Shown in pieces: positions 1 through 6,086 of a stretch of DNA of 7,689 nucleotides. This stretch comes from Syntrophomonadaceae bacterium (lineage in GTDB: Bacteria; Bacillota_D; Dethiobacteria; DTU022; UBA8154), in contig SKMY01000184.1 of NCBI GenBank assembly GCA_007120815.1, positions 1-7,689 on the forward strand. The letters run 5' to 3'. Each line of letters opens with the position of its first letter. Position 1 is the stretch's first letter. The notes under the pieces were generated by a model. The model saw nothing but the letters and a program-made list of their open reading frames with translations. It was not told where the DNA came from and did no database searches. Position numbers and translations under genes: made by a program.

Positions 1-89
1 CCTAAATTTTCCAGGTACTTCACGGCTGCCTTTTCCCCGGAGCTCCCAATCGCGTGCTTGTAACCCTTTCGCTGCTTTTTGTTATCCAA
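1..89 (-). CDS. yraN: YraN/UPF0102 family endonuclease-like protein, N-terminal fragment
   Basis: This is the first 29 codons of a gene that continues beyond the left edge. It begins with TTG at 89-87, inside the last codons of rnhB, giving the 8-nt overlap TTGGATAA. An AAAGGGG Shine-Dalgarno lies 7 nt upstream, within rnhB. The visible peptide includes HAIGSSGEKAAVKYLENL, which fits the conserved YraN opening (G-x-x-G-E-x-x-A-x-x-Y-L-x-x-x-G). YraN (UPF0102) proteins have a fold related to Holliday-junction resolvases and other restriction-like nucleases; their role is poorly defined, and the catalytic residues would lie outside the window. yraN commonly follows rnhB in Clostridia, which supports the call. 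The overlap suggests translational coupling to rnhB. The family call is fairly secure despite the short length; function is not established. Confidence 0.72.
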   Translation of the reverse strand, partial: MDNKKQRKGYKHAIGSSGEKAAVKYLENL

Positions 90-894
90 GACTTGTCCCC
101 TTTAGCTTGTTCGATGAGAAACTTTTTCTATGTATCGGCGTTAAACCCAACAACTCTATTGCATTTCTGTGTTCCGCTGTCGGATAACCTTTGTTCTTAT
201 CAAAACCATAACCTTTATAACGGCTGCTGTATTCGTCCATCATTCTATCACGAGTAACCTTGGCGATAATTGAAGCGGCGGAAATGGATAAACATAAGGC
301 ATCTCCCCCCTTTATGGCTTCCTGGGGAATGTGAATCCCCGGAATCAGAAAACCATCGGTTAAAACAAAGTCAGGCTGGAGCGGAAGGTCGTTTACGGCC
401 TGCTGCATGGCCTCGAGAGAGGCGCGATAAACGTTTACCTGGTCGATCCTATCAGCATCAATGACAGCAGTCTGCACAGCCAGGGCATAACGAATGATCA
501 TGTCAAACAATTCGCTTCTCTTTTGAGGGGTAAGCTTTTTTGAATCATCAACATGGCGGCACAACAAACGACTGGCTGGATCGAGAATCACTGCCGCTGC
601 CACAACAGGTCCTGCAAGGGGACCCCTTCCAGCCTCATCTACGCCGGCAATCTTGACAAAACCCCTGGCTTCAAGGGTGCGTTCTCTTTGAGTTAATCTA
701 TGTAGGTGTTCAACAGTTTTAACTTCGTTGTTCTGACGTTTGAGGTGTCGCGCAATCAGGTCCCTGACCCCTATCCTGACATCTCCTTGCAGCTGCTTGA
801 TGGTTGTGCTTTCAATGTCAGTTTGGTCCTGCAAGTAAGTTTCGATCTCGCGAATTGTCCAAGACGAAAAACTAGAATTTCTGCCTTTACCCAT
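82..894 (-). CDS. rnhB: Ribonuclease HII
   Basis: This 270-residue RNase HII cleaves the RNA strand of RNA-DNA hybrids and incises 5' of single ribonucleotides embedded in DNA, in the cytoplasm. The catalytic domain starts near residue 82 with GVDEAGRGPLAGPVVAAAV, which supplies D86 and E87. The other two acidic residues appear to be D180 (VLTDGF) and D198 (GGDALCLSISAASIIAKV), completing the DEDD set. The C-terminal part contains KGYGFDKNKGYPTAEH and HRKSF, typical of the family. The first 70 or so residues are a helical extension like that of Bacillus RNase HII, so the full length is normal for Firmicutes. The ATG at 894 overlaps the rbgA stop by 8 nt (ATGGGTAA), which implies coupling, and its own stop overlaps the yraN start. 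No key residue is missing. Confidence 0.97.
   Translation of the reverse strand: MGKGRNSSFSSWTIREIETYLQDQTDIESTTIKQLQGDVRIGVRDLIARHLKRQNNEVKTVEHLHRLTQRERTLEARGFVKIAGVDEAGRGPLAGPVVAAAVILDPASRLLCRHVDDSKKLTPQKRSELFDMIIRYALAVQTAVIDADRIDQVNVYRASLEAMQQAVNDLPLQPDFVLTDGFLIPGIHIPQEAIKGGDALCLSISAASIIAKVTRDRMMDEYSSRYKGYGFDKNKGYPTAEHRNAIELLGLTPIHRKSFSSNKLKGTSLG
97..103 (-). promoter_or_regulatory. Ribosome binding site of yraN
   Basis: AAAGGGG lies inside the 3' end of rnhB, 7 nt before the TTG at 89. It is the main evidence that the non-ATG codon is the real yraN start. Confidence 0.55.
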
Positions 895-1735
895 CGATTT
901 CCCCGGGGCTTTCCAAGGTGATACGCCCGAGTGCTCCTTTCCGAAAGTCTTTAAGCAAAACCTGAGATGCCTTCTCCCTGCTCACCTCTCCCCCAGGGCC
1001 AAGCAGCCCGCGGGCGTGTCCTATGTGCTCCAGGATAGCATCTTCTGTTTCAATAACCGCTGCTTTCTCCATACGATAAAAGCGAAGCAAGGAGGAAAAA
1101 TAAACATCGCTTTGTAGTATGCGGCTCAAAAGCCACTTCGCAACAGTTTCAGTCTCATAAACATTGGAACGGATGGCTCCAATCACCGCGAGCCCAGGAG
1201 AGGCTTTTTCGGGATTTAAGTTAGGTGAGAGCAGGCCCGGCGTGTCAAGCATTTCCCAGCCCGCTCTTAACCGGATCCACTGGGCTCCCCGGGTAATCCC
1301 TGGCACATTGCCCGTTCTCGCTGCCAGCTTATGGGCCAGGCGATTAATCACCGATGATTTGCCGACGTTTGGAATACCTGCAACAATTAACCGAAGGGGG
1401 CGCTTGAACGCGGTATGTTTCGGGCGCATCTTGAGCAGCAGCGCTTCAAAACCTTTGAGGTCTTGCCTGCTTTTACTGGAAAACGCCAAAACGGGCCCGT
1501 TTTCTACAGCCAGGTAACTCAGCCATTGGCCCGTTTTCTTTTGATCTGCCAAGTCAGATTTATTGAGTAAAACCAAGCGCTTTTTTTTTAAAAGGGCATT
1601 TTGAATCCTTAAATTTCGGCTTGTCATGGGCAGGCGCGCATCCAAAACCTCTACCACCAGGTCGATGTGTTTCAAGTGCCGGAATAGATGTTTTTCTTCC
1701 TTTAACATCATTCCAGGGTCTTTTTGCCTGCTCAT
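887..1735 (-). CDS. rbgA: Ribosome biogenesis GTPase RbgA/YlqF, divergent N-terminal motif
   Basis: This is a circularly permuted GTPase of the YlqF/RbgA family, which acts late in 50S subunit assembly in Firmicutes. The 282-residue product shows the permuted order: G4 NKSD at 58-61, a G5-like SSKSR at 86-90, G1 GIPNVGKS at 120-127, G2 Thr148 in PGITRG, and G3 DTPG at 164-167. The C-terminal helical domain (HARGLLGPGGE to GRITLESP) matches the family. I chose the ATG at 1735 because it aligns without gaps to the B. subtilis start, overlaps the lepB stop as ATGA, and has GGGAG 7 nt upstream. An upstream in-frame start at 1774 would add 13 unconserved residues. The oddity is at residues 5-10: the usual WFPGHM reads KDPGMM, so the His9 implicated in GTP hydrolysis is Met. 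The segment after G3 (LLSPNLNPEKASPG) also lacks the usual W-P-K-F. The family is certain; whether its hydrolysis is normal is not. Confidence 0.94.
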   Translation of the reverse strand: MSRQKDPGMMLKEEKHLFRHLKHIDLVVEVLDARLPMTSRNLRIQNALLKKKRLVLLNKSDLADQKKTGQWLSYLAVENGPVLAFSSKSRQDLKGFEALLLKMRPKHTAFKRPLRLIVAGIPNVGKSSVINRLAHKLAARTGNVPGITRGAQWIRLRAGWEMLDTPGLLSPNLNPEKASPGLAVIGAIRSNVYETETVAKWLLSRILQSDVYFSSLLRFYRMEKAAVIETEDAILEHIGHARGLLGPGGEVSREKASQVLLKDFRKGALGRITLESPGEIDG

Positions 1736-2295
1736 GTTCCCGCTCCCAACAGCCGCACATCTAAAAGCGGCCAAAATACTACGAGGGCTTTTCCTCTAAC
1801 CTGCTCGATAGATATCGCCCCAACTTCATGGTCTCGACTATCCATACTGTTATTACGATTATCTCCCAGGACAAAGAGGTGATCTTCCGGAACCTCAACA
1901 GGGCCAAAATCTTTCACCGTGTGGTTCACAATATACGGTTCGTCAATGGTTTGATTATTAATCATCAATAAACCATCTTTTATCTCAACTGTGTCACCCT
2001 CGGTGGCTACAACACGTTTAATAAAATCACGGCGAGGTCTTTGCTGGTAATTAAAAACAATGACTTCTCCCTGTTGTGGCTCCCGGAAATAGTAAACAGC
2101 CTTGTTTACAACCAAGCGTTCATTGTGCCGCAGTGTAGGAAACATGGAGGTTCCGTCAACTAGAAATGTTTCGAAGAAAAACATTCGAATAACAACAGCA
2201 ATGATTACGGCCAGAATAATAGACCGGACCCATTCACCAACTTCATTTTTGATATCCTTTTGATCAGACTGCTCCATAAATATATCATTTTCCAT
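1732..2295 (-). CDS. lepB: Type I signal peptidase
   Basis: This membrane serine protease removes signal peptides from exported proteins on the outer face of the cytoplasmic membrane. The 187-residue product has one N-terminal membrane segment at about residues 23-45. Box B follows, with the nucleophile Ser50 in DGTSMFPTL. The catalytic Lys is probably K93 in RDFIKRVVA. The conserved GDNRNNSMDSR lies at 144-154. The single membrane anchor and short length are typical of Gram-positive Sip-type enzymes. The ATG at 2295 is chosen because GGAG lies 7 nt upstream. The ORF stays open to a TTG at 2325, but that has no comparable binding site, and the ATG at 2277 has none. The stop overlaps the rbgA start (ATGA). 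LepB acts downstream of the SRP pathway encoded in the same cluster. Confidence 0.95.
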   Translation of the reverse strand: MENDIFMEQSDQKDIKNEVGEWVRSIILAVIIAVVIRMFFFETFLVDGTSMFPTLRHNERLVVNKAVYYFREPQQGEVIVFNYQQRPRRDFIKRVVATEGDTVEIKDGLLMINNQTIDEPYIVNHTVKDFGPVEVPEDHLFVLGDNRNNSMDSRDHEVGAISIEQVRGKALVVFWPLLDVRLLGAGT

Positions 2296-2302
2296 AAAGA
2301 CG

Positions 2303-2306
2303 CTCC
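2303..2306 (-). promoter_or_regulatory. Ribosome binding site that fixes the lepB start
   Basis: GGAG sits 7 nt before the ATG at 2295. It favours that start over the in-frame TTG at 2325 and the downstream ATG at 2277. Confidence 0.6.
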
Positions 2307-2361
2307 GTTGATTCAGTCTGTACAATTTTCCACAAAAGGCAAGTTAACAAGCTCTGATGCT

Positions 2362-2706
2362 TTATTTTCGTATTTCTTTTATACGTGCTGCTTTGCCTCT
2401 TAATTTCCTGAGGTAATACAACTTTGAACGCCTGACATGCCCGCGGCGTACTACCTGGATCTTGTTAATCTTGGGAGAATGAAGGGGGAAAACCCGCTCA
2501 ACACCAACGCCATAAGAGACACGCCTTACCGTAAATGTCTCAACAACGCCCCCACCCTTTCTTTTTATGACCACCCCTTCATAAACCTGAATTCGTTCCC
2601 GGTTGCCTTCAACGACCTTAAAGTGAACTTTAACAGTGTCCCCCACAGAAAAAGAGGGAACTTCACTTTTCATGTATTCGTTTTCAACTTGTTTTAATAA
2701 GTCCAT
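2362..2706 (-). CDS. rplS: 50S ribosomal protein L19
   Basis: L19 sits at the 30S-50S interface of the ribosome. The 114-residue length is standard. Family hallmarks are [13 protein letters not shown] near residues 19-31, [17 protein letters not shown] at 37-53, [12 protein letters not shown] at 69-81, and a basic C-terminal tail containing [16 protein letters not shown] that binds rRNA. The ATG at 2706 is preceded by GAAAGGAG with a spacing of about 9 nt. A 176-nt spacer with its own likely promoter separates it from trmD, so rplS probably heads a transcript that also carries lepB, rbgA, rnhB and yraN. The lepB start follows after 66 nt, with no recognisable terminator between. Confidence 0.98.
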   Translation of the reverse strand: MDLLKQVENEYMKSEVPSFSVGDTVKVHFKVVEGNRERIQVYEGVVIKRKGGGVVETFTVRRVSYGVGVERVFPLHSPKINKIQVVRRGHVRRSKLYYLRKLRGKAARIKEIRK

Positions 2707-2764
2707 CTTAGACGACTCCTTTCAGTTCTTGTACCACGTGCAAACCTATTTTTTACTTGCTACC
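2707..2764 (-). other. 5' leader of rplS, possible L19 autoregulatory leader
   Basis: An L19 leader RNA family is known in low-GC Gram-positive bacteria at this position. In this leader I see only weak pairing: GCAAGT with GTTTGC (two wobble pairs) around an A-rich loop, near 2760-2740. The last bases hold the GAAAGGAG ribosome binding site. I cannot confirm the known family by eye. The rest of the spacer, 2800-2882, shows neither an ORF nor a clear terminator. Confidence 0.2.
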
Positions 2765-2770
2765 TTATAA

Positions 2771-2799
2771 AATATACCATAGAAATCTATTCCTCACAA
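2771..2799 (-). promoter_or_regulatory. Probable sigma-A promoter of rplS
   Basis: A -35 element TTGTGA (2799-2794) is followed by a 17-nt spacer and a -10 element TATATT (2776-2771). TGG directly precedes the -10, giving an extended TGn motif. This predicts transcription starting near 2764 and a 5' leader of about 58 nt. The call rests on motif matching only. Confidence 0.5.
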
Positions 2800-2882
2800 G
2801 ATTAAGCACTAGAACCAATCGACTACCACACACCTTTTAAATCAAGCGAATGACAGACATTACAATATGCCTGAAATACCCT

Positions 2883-3584
2883 TTAGCTTTGCAACAAATC
2901 CGGTCTTTGCTCCTTGGTTCTTTTTAATGCCATCTTCTCTCTCCAACGGCGAATCCTCGCGTGATCCCCTGAAAGCAATACATCGGGAACCTTCATATCC
3001 CTGAACTCCCTGGGCCTGGTGTATTGAGGGTACTCCAGCAAGCCCCTTGAAAAAGACTCTTCATTTAAAGAAGACTGATTTAATGCCCCCGGGAGCAGTC
3101 GGACAACTGCATCAACCACAACCATGGCGGCCAACTCTCCCCCGGTTAAAACATAATCACCAATCGATACTTCCTCATCAACCAAAAACAAGCGCACCCG
3201 TTCATCCACACCTTCATAATGGCCGCATAAAATAACCAAATGCTCCATTTGACTCAACTTGTGGGCTTGTTGTTGAGAAAACACATTTCCCTGGGGTGAC
3301 ATTAAAAGGGTTATTGTTGATAGGGTTTCTTGTTCCCGCCGGACAAACTCGACTGCCTCGAAAAAAGGCTCGGGTTTCATCACCATGCCGGGCCCACCGC
3401 CAAAAGGACAATCATCCACCTGGCGGTGCTTGTCGCGGGTAAAGTCCCTTAAGTCCCGGATGTTTAATGAAACAAGTCCTTTTTCAACGGTTCGTTTGAT
3501 CATACTTTCCCCAAAAACGCTTTTGAACATTTCAGGAAAAGCTGAAATGATATCGATTAACACACGCCACACCTTACTAATCAT
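2883..3584 (-). CDS. trmD: tRNA (guanine-N1)-methyltransferase TrmD
   Basis: TrmD uses S-adenosylmethionine to make m1G37 next to the anticodon, which prevents +1 frameshifting. The 233-residue product carries the trefoil-knot SPOUT motifs: [12 protein letters not shown] (57-68), [13 protein letters not shown] (118-130) and [14 protein letters not shown] (140-153). It ends with [11 protein letters not shown] (181-191) and the C-terminal [13 protein letters not shown] (203-215). Arg162 corresponds to the conserved Arg154 of E. coli. The catalytic Asp169 of E. coli (TEDSF) aligns with Glu176 here (NEESF), a conservative change. The ATG at 3584 has AGGA close upstream. However, the family usually starts as M-x-I-D-I, which matches a GTG at 3563 preceded by AAGG, so the product may be 7 residues shorter. 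It lies 49 nt after rimM, a standard arrangement. Confidence 0.97.
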   Translation of the reverse strand: MISKVWRVLIDIISAFPEMFKSVFGESMIKRTVEKGLVSLNIRDLRDFTRDKHRQVDDCPFGGGPGMVMKPEPFFEAVEFVRREQETLSTITLLMSPQGNVFSQQQAHKLSQMEHLVILCGHYEGVDERVRLFLVDEEVSIGDYVLTGGELAAMVVVDAVVRLLPGALNQSSLNEESFSRGLLEYPQYTRPREFRDMKVPDVLLSGDHARIRRWREKMALKRTKEQRPDLLQS

Positions 3585-3633
3585 TTATTCCTAACAACGT
3601 GCCTTATTCACAGACCCGCATACTATGAAGAAT

Positions 3634-4152
3634 TTACTCATCCAGAAGGCCCGGTATCGGCTCAATGGTCATTTTTTTATCGACCAGGTTGATTTCTTTA
3701 ACGACTTTTTCCAGGGCTGGAATGAATGCCTCTGACTTGTCAAAGTCGTTTTTTACATGGTAGACATCGTTGCCGCCTGGCTGCAGGACATCCTGAACTT
3801 GGCCCAGGTAAAGACCCTCTACCGTATAAACATCCAAACCAATTACCTGGTCAAAATAGTAGTGCCCTTCCGGTAGAGGCAGCCTTTCCGAAGGATCTAT
3901 CTTCACCAGGGAGTTTGCCAGCAGCCTGGCCTCATCTCTCGTGTGGCAATCCAAAAAGTGAAGAAGCCACATGTTCTTGTGAATACTCGCCTTGCTGACT
4001 TGCTTAAACTCACAAACTGCTGCGCCCTCAAGTTTAACACGCTTGAGCAGGTAGCACCGCTCCAAGCGGTCTGAATAAGGCATGACCTTGACGGCTCCCT
4101 GGACGCCAAAGGGAGCAAGTATTTTTCCAATAATAACCATTTCAGAGGCCAC
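3634..4152 (-). CDS. rimM: 16S rRNA processing / 30S maturation protein RimM
   Basis: RimM binds ribosomal protein S19 and helps mature the 30S head domain. The 172-residue product has the N-terminal beta-barrel (VIIGKILAPFGVQGAVKV, residues 6-23). The C-terminal PRC barrel follows, from about 97 (HYYFDQVIGLDVYT) through VLQPGGNDVYHV (122-133) to the end (MTIEPIPGLLDE). The usual G-P-H-G in the first strand reads A-P-F-G, a mild divergence. The start is GTG at 4152: AAGGAG ends 8 nt upstream and overlaps the khpA stop codon as TAAGGAG, whereas the in-frame ATG four codons later is too far from it. The 12-nt gap to khpA suggests coupled translation. Confidence 0.95.
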   Translation of the reverse strand: MASEMVIIGKILAPFGVQGAVKVMPYSDRLERCYLLKRVKLEGAAVCEFKQVSKASIHKNMWLLHFLDCHTRDEARLLANSLVKIDPSERLPLPEGHYYFDQVIGLDVYTVEGLYLGQVQDVLQPGGNDVYHVKNDFDKSEAFIPALEKVVKEINLVDKKMTIEPIPGLLDE

Positions 4153-4160
4153 TATGGTTG

Positions 4161-4166
4161 CTCCTT
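4161..4166 (-). promoter_or_regulatory. Ribosome binding site that fixes the rimM GTG start
   Basis: AAGGAG overlaps the khpA stop (TAAGGAG) and sits 8 nt before the GTG at 4152. Confidence 0.6.
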
Positions 4167-4395
4167 ACTGGATAATTTCAACCATAACCCGCTTGTTTTC
4201 TTTGACGGCCGCCGCATTAACCACCGTTCGAATGGCTTTGGCGATGCGGCCCTGTTTGCCAATGACTTTTCCCATGTCTTCTGCAGCAACACGCAGCTCA
4301 AGGATTATTGAACGCTCTCCTTCCACCTGCCTGACATCAACCTGCTCGGGATAATCCACAAGTGATTTTGCCAGGTATTCAACCAATTCCTTCAC
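4165..4395 (-). CDS. khpA: KH-domain RNA-binding protein KhpA (YlqC)
   Basis: This small protein of about 76 residues is a single KH domain. The nucleic-acid-binding G-x-x-G loop is seen in MGKVIGKQGRIAKAIRTVV. KhpA proteins bind RNA broadly and partner with KhpB/Jag in Firmicutes, with links to cell division and envelope control. The gene commonly sits between rpsP and rimM, as here. I place the start at GTG 4395, giving MKELVEYLAK as in relatives, with AGGAG 10 nt upstream. The longer in-frame GTG at 4404 would lie only 1 nt from that AGGAG, too close to be used. Under the chosen start, 20 nt separate it from rpsP. Confidence 0.92.
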   Translation of the reverse strand: MKELVEYLAKSLVDYPEQVDVRQVEGERSIILELRVAAEDMGKVIGKQGRIAKAIRTVVNAAAVKENKRVMVEIIQ

Positions 4396-4405
4396 CTGTA
4401 CCACG

Positions 4406-4410
4406 CTCCT
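4406..4410 (-). promoter_or_regulatory. Ribosome binding site that decides the khpA start
   Basis: AGGAG lies 1 nt from the GTG at 4404 but 10 nt from the GTG at 4395. Only the second spacing is workable, which agrees with the usual M-K-E-L-V start of the family. Confidence 0.5.
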
Positions 4411-4415
4411 GGAAG

Positions 4416-4664
4416 TTATTTGCTTTGAAGGTCAGCTTGAGCAAGCAAACTCTTGACTGTATCTGATGGTTGAGCGCCCTGAGAAAGCCATTTTTGAGCT
4501 TTGTCTTGGTCAATTTTCACTGTTTTTGGGTCGGTTGTCGGGTTGTAATACCCGATTTCCTCAATAAACCTGCCATCTCGGGGAGCTCTTGAGTCAGCTA
4601 CCACTATCCGATAAAAAGGCCGCTTTTTTGCTCCCATTCTTTTCAAACGAATTCGTACAGACAC
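4416..4664 (-). CDS. rpsP: 30S ribosomal protein S16
   Basis: S16 is an early-binding protein of the 30S subunit. The 82-residue product shows the nearly invariant N-terminal half: [40 protein letters not shown], then a short variable tail. The start is GTG at 4664, giving M-S-V-R-I-R-L-K, with a near-perfect AGGAGGTG 8 nt upstream. It follows ffh after 29 nt, the normal Firmicutes order, and is likely co-transcribed with it. Confidence 0.98.
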   Translation of the reverse strand: MSVRIRLKRMGAKKRPFYRIVVADSRAPRDGRFIEEIGYYNPTTDPKTVKIDQDKAQKWLSQGAQPSDTVKSLLAQADLQSK

Positions 4665-4672
4665 CAGCTATG

Positions 4673-4680
4673 CACCTCCT
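4673..4680 (-). promoter_or_regulatory. Consensus ribosome binding site of rpsP
   Basis: AGGAGGTG, essentially the full anti-16S complement, sits 8 nt before the GTG start. It is the strongest such site in the window and could offset the weaker start codon. Confidence 0.7.
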
Positions 4681-4693
4681 AATTAGTCGTAGT

Positions 4694-6031
4694 TTAAAAA
4701 GGGAAGAACCCTTTCTTTTTCTTACCTTTTCCTTTTTCCAATGAACCAACCTGCTTCATGAGTTTCTTCATCTGGTCAAACTGCTTTAAAACACGGTTTA
4801 CATCCTGGACTGAGGTTCCGCTTCCGCTGGCAATTCTTTTCCTGCGACTGCTGTTAATGATATCGGGCCTCTGCCGCTCTTCACGGGTCATCGAGTTGAT
4901 AATGGCTTCCACGCGGCCCAGCTGTTTTTCATCAAGGGTTAAGTTTCCCAACCCTTTCCCCGCTTTACTTAACCCCGGGATCATGTCGATCAAGTTTTCC
5001 AGGGGGCCCATCTGTTTCACCTGCTGCAGTTGTTCCAAAAAATCCTCGAAGGTAAGGGATTGGCTCCGCATCTTTTTTTCCAGCTCACGGCTTTTTTCTT
5101 CATCTATCACGCCCTGGGCCTTTTCGATTAGAGAAAGCATATCACCCATACCGAGAATCCTTGAGGCCATTCTATCAGGATAAAAAGGCTCAAATGCGTC
5201 CAGCTTTTCACCCGTTCCCACAAACTTAATCGGGCAGTCGGCAACAGACCTCACAGAAAGGGCCGCTCCACCCCGTGTATCTCCGTCAAGCTTTGTTAAA
5301 ACAACACCGGTAAGCCCCAGCTGTTCGTTAAAAGACTTTGCTACGTTTACTGCATCCTGGCCCGTCATGGCATCAACAACCAGCAAAATCTCAATGGGGT
5401 TGAAGGTTTGTTTTAACCGGACCAGCTCGCCCATCAAATTCTCATCAATATGGAGTCGACCCGCTGTATCAATAATTAGATAATCATTTCCTTCACCTTT
5501 GGCCTGTTTAAAAGATTCGGCAATAATTTTAACAGGGTCATCCTTCCCCATACTAAAAACAGAAATGCCGACATCTTTTCCTAAAACATGAAGCTGGTCG
5601 ACCGCTGCAGGTCGGTAAATATCTGCGGCAACCAGTACTGGACGGTGCTTTTTCTTTAAATGTAAAGCCAGTTTGGCAGCCGTAGTGGTTTTACCTGAAC
5701 CTTGAAGCCCAACAAGCATGATGGCCTGAGGCGGATTGTCCGGATTGGCTATTTTGCTCTGGCTTTCCCCCATGAGCTTAACCAGTTCCTCGTGAACGAT
5801 CTTAATCACCTGCTGGCCTGGAGTCAGGCTTTTTAAAACCTCAGAACCTACCGCTCTTTCAGTCAACGTTGAGGTGAAGTTTTTCACCACTTTATAGTTG
5901 ACATCTGCTTCAAGAAGTGCCAGCCGGACTTCCCTCAAAGCGGCACTCACGTCTTTTTCGGTGAGTTTGCCTTTTCTTTTCAGTTTATTAAATGTATCTT
6001 GTAATTTTTCAGATAAACTACTAAAAATCAA
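4694..6031 (-). CDS. ffh: Signal recognition particle GTPase Ffh (SRP54)
   Basis: Ffh binds 4.5S/scRNA and the signal sequences of nascent membrane and secreted proteins, then docks with FtsY at the membrane. The 445-residue product has the N domain (1-95), with ALREVRLALLEADVNYKVV. The G domain contains GLQGSGKTTTAAKLA from 108, ADIYRPAAVDQL (136-147), DTAGRLH (188-194), TKLDGDTRGG (246-255) and VGTGEKLDAFEPF (271-283). The M domain (about 296-433) includes QMGPLENLIDMIPGLSK and the SRP-RNA-binding SRRKRIASGSGTSVQDVNRV. A lysine-rich tail ends in FFPF. The start is TTG at 6031, which aligns with the family start M-I-F-x-x-L-S; no ATG or GTG gives a full N domain. Only CAGG touches this codon, while a strong AAAGGAGGG lies 29 nt away across a hairpin. 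ylxM, the usual upstream neighbour in many Firmicutes, is missing. Confidence 0.97.
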   Translation of the reverse strand: MIFSSLSEKLQDTFNKLKRKGKLTEKDVSAALREVRLALLEADVNYKVVKNFTSTLTERAVGSEVLKSLTPGQQVIKIVHEELVKLMGESQSKIANPDNPPQAIMLVGLQGSGKTTTAAKLALHLKKKHRPVLVAADIYRPAAVDQLHVLGKDVGISVFSMGKDDPVKIIAESFKQAKGEGNDYLIIDTAGRLHIDENLMGELVRLKQTFNPIEILLVVDAMTGQDAVNVAKSFNEQLGLTGVVLTKLDGDTRGGAALSVRSVADCPIKFVGTGEKLDAFEPFYPDRMASRILGMGDMLSLIEKAQGVIDEEKSRELEKKMRSQSLTFEDFLEQLQQVKQMGPLENLIDMIPGLSKAGKGLGNLTLDEKQLGRVEAIINSMTREERQRPDIINSSRRKRIASGSGTSVQDVNRVLKQFDQMKKLMKQVGSLEKGKGKKKKGFFPF

Positions 6032-6040
6032 CCTGGTTAA

Positions 6041-6057
6041 CCCGGATGCGTTCCGGG
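6041..6057 (-). other. Hairpin between SD and ffh start codon
   Basis: The stem CCCGGA/TCCGGG (6 perfect base pairs, five of them G-C) encloses the 5-nt loop ACGCA. It lies between the strong SD at 6061-6069 and the TTG at 6031. Folding would cut the SD-to-start distance from 29 to about 12 nt. The pairing is seen directly; the role is inferred. Confidence 0.5.
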
Positions 6058-6060
6058 ATT

Positions 6061-6069
6061 CCCTCCTTT
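6061..6069 (-). promoter_or_regulatory. Strong but distant Shine-Dalgarno upstream of ffh
   Basis: AAAGGAGGG has no ATG, GTG or TTG at normal spacing downstream in any frame. The nearest plausible start is the ffh TTG, 29 nt away. Confidence 0.5.
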
Positions 6070-6086
6070 GTTTTTGAAAGTAAGCC

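Noticed and set aside
1164..1517. 117-codon plus-strand frame inside rbgA
   Set aside because: It is the complement of the RbgA G1-G3 region, and conservation explains the other strand.
1736..1774. Longer N-terminus for RbgA starting at 1774
   Set aside because: The 13 extra residues have no family counterpart, would overlap lepB by 43 nt, and the ATG at 1735 has a good SD and ATGA coupling.
2296..2361. Terminator or extra promoter between rplS and lepB
   Set aside because: No stable hairpin, U-run or paired promoter elements were seen in these 66 nt.
4758..5183. 141-codon open frame on the plus strand inside ffh
   Set aside because: It is antisense to a fully conserved Ffh M/G-domain region, its Ser/Arg/Phe-rich product has no recognisable domain, and it shows no family-like start.
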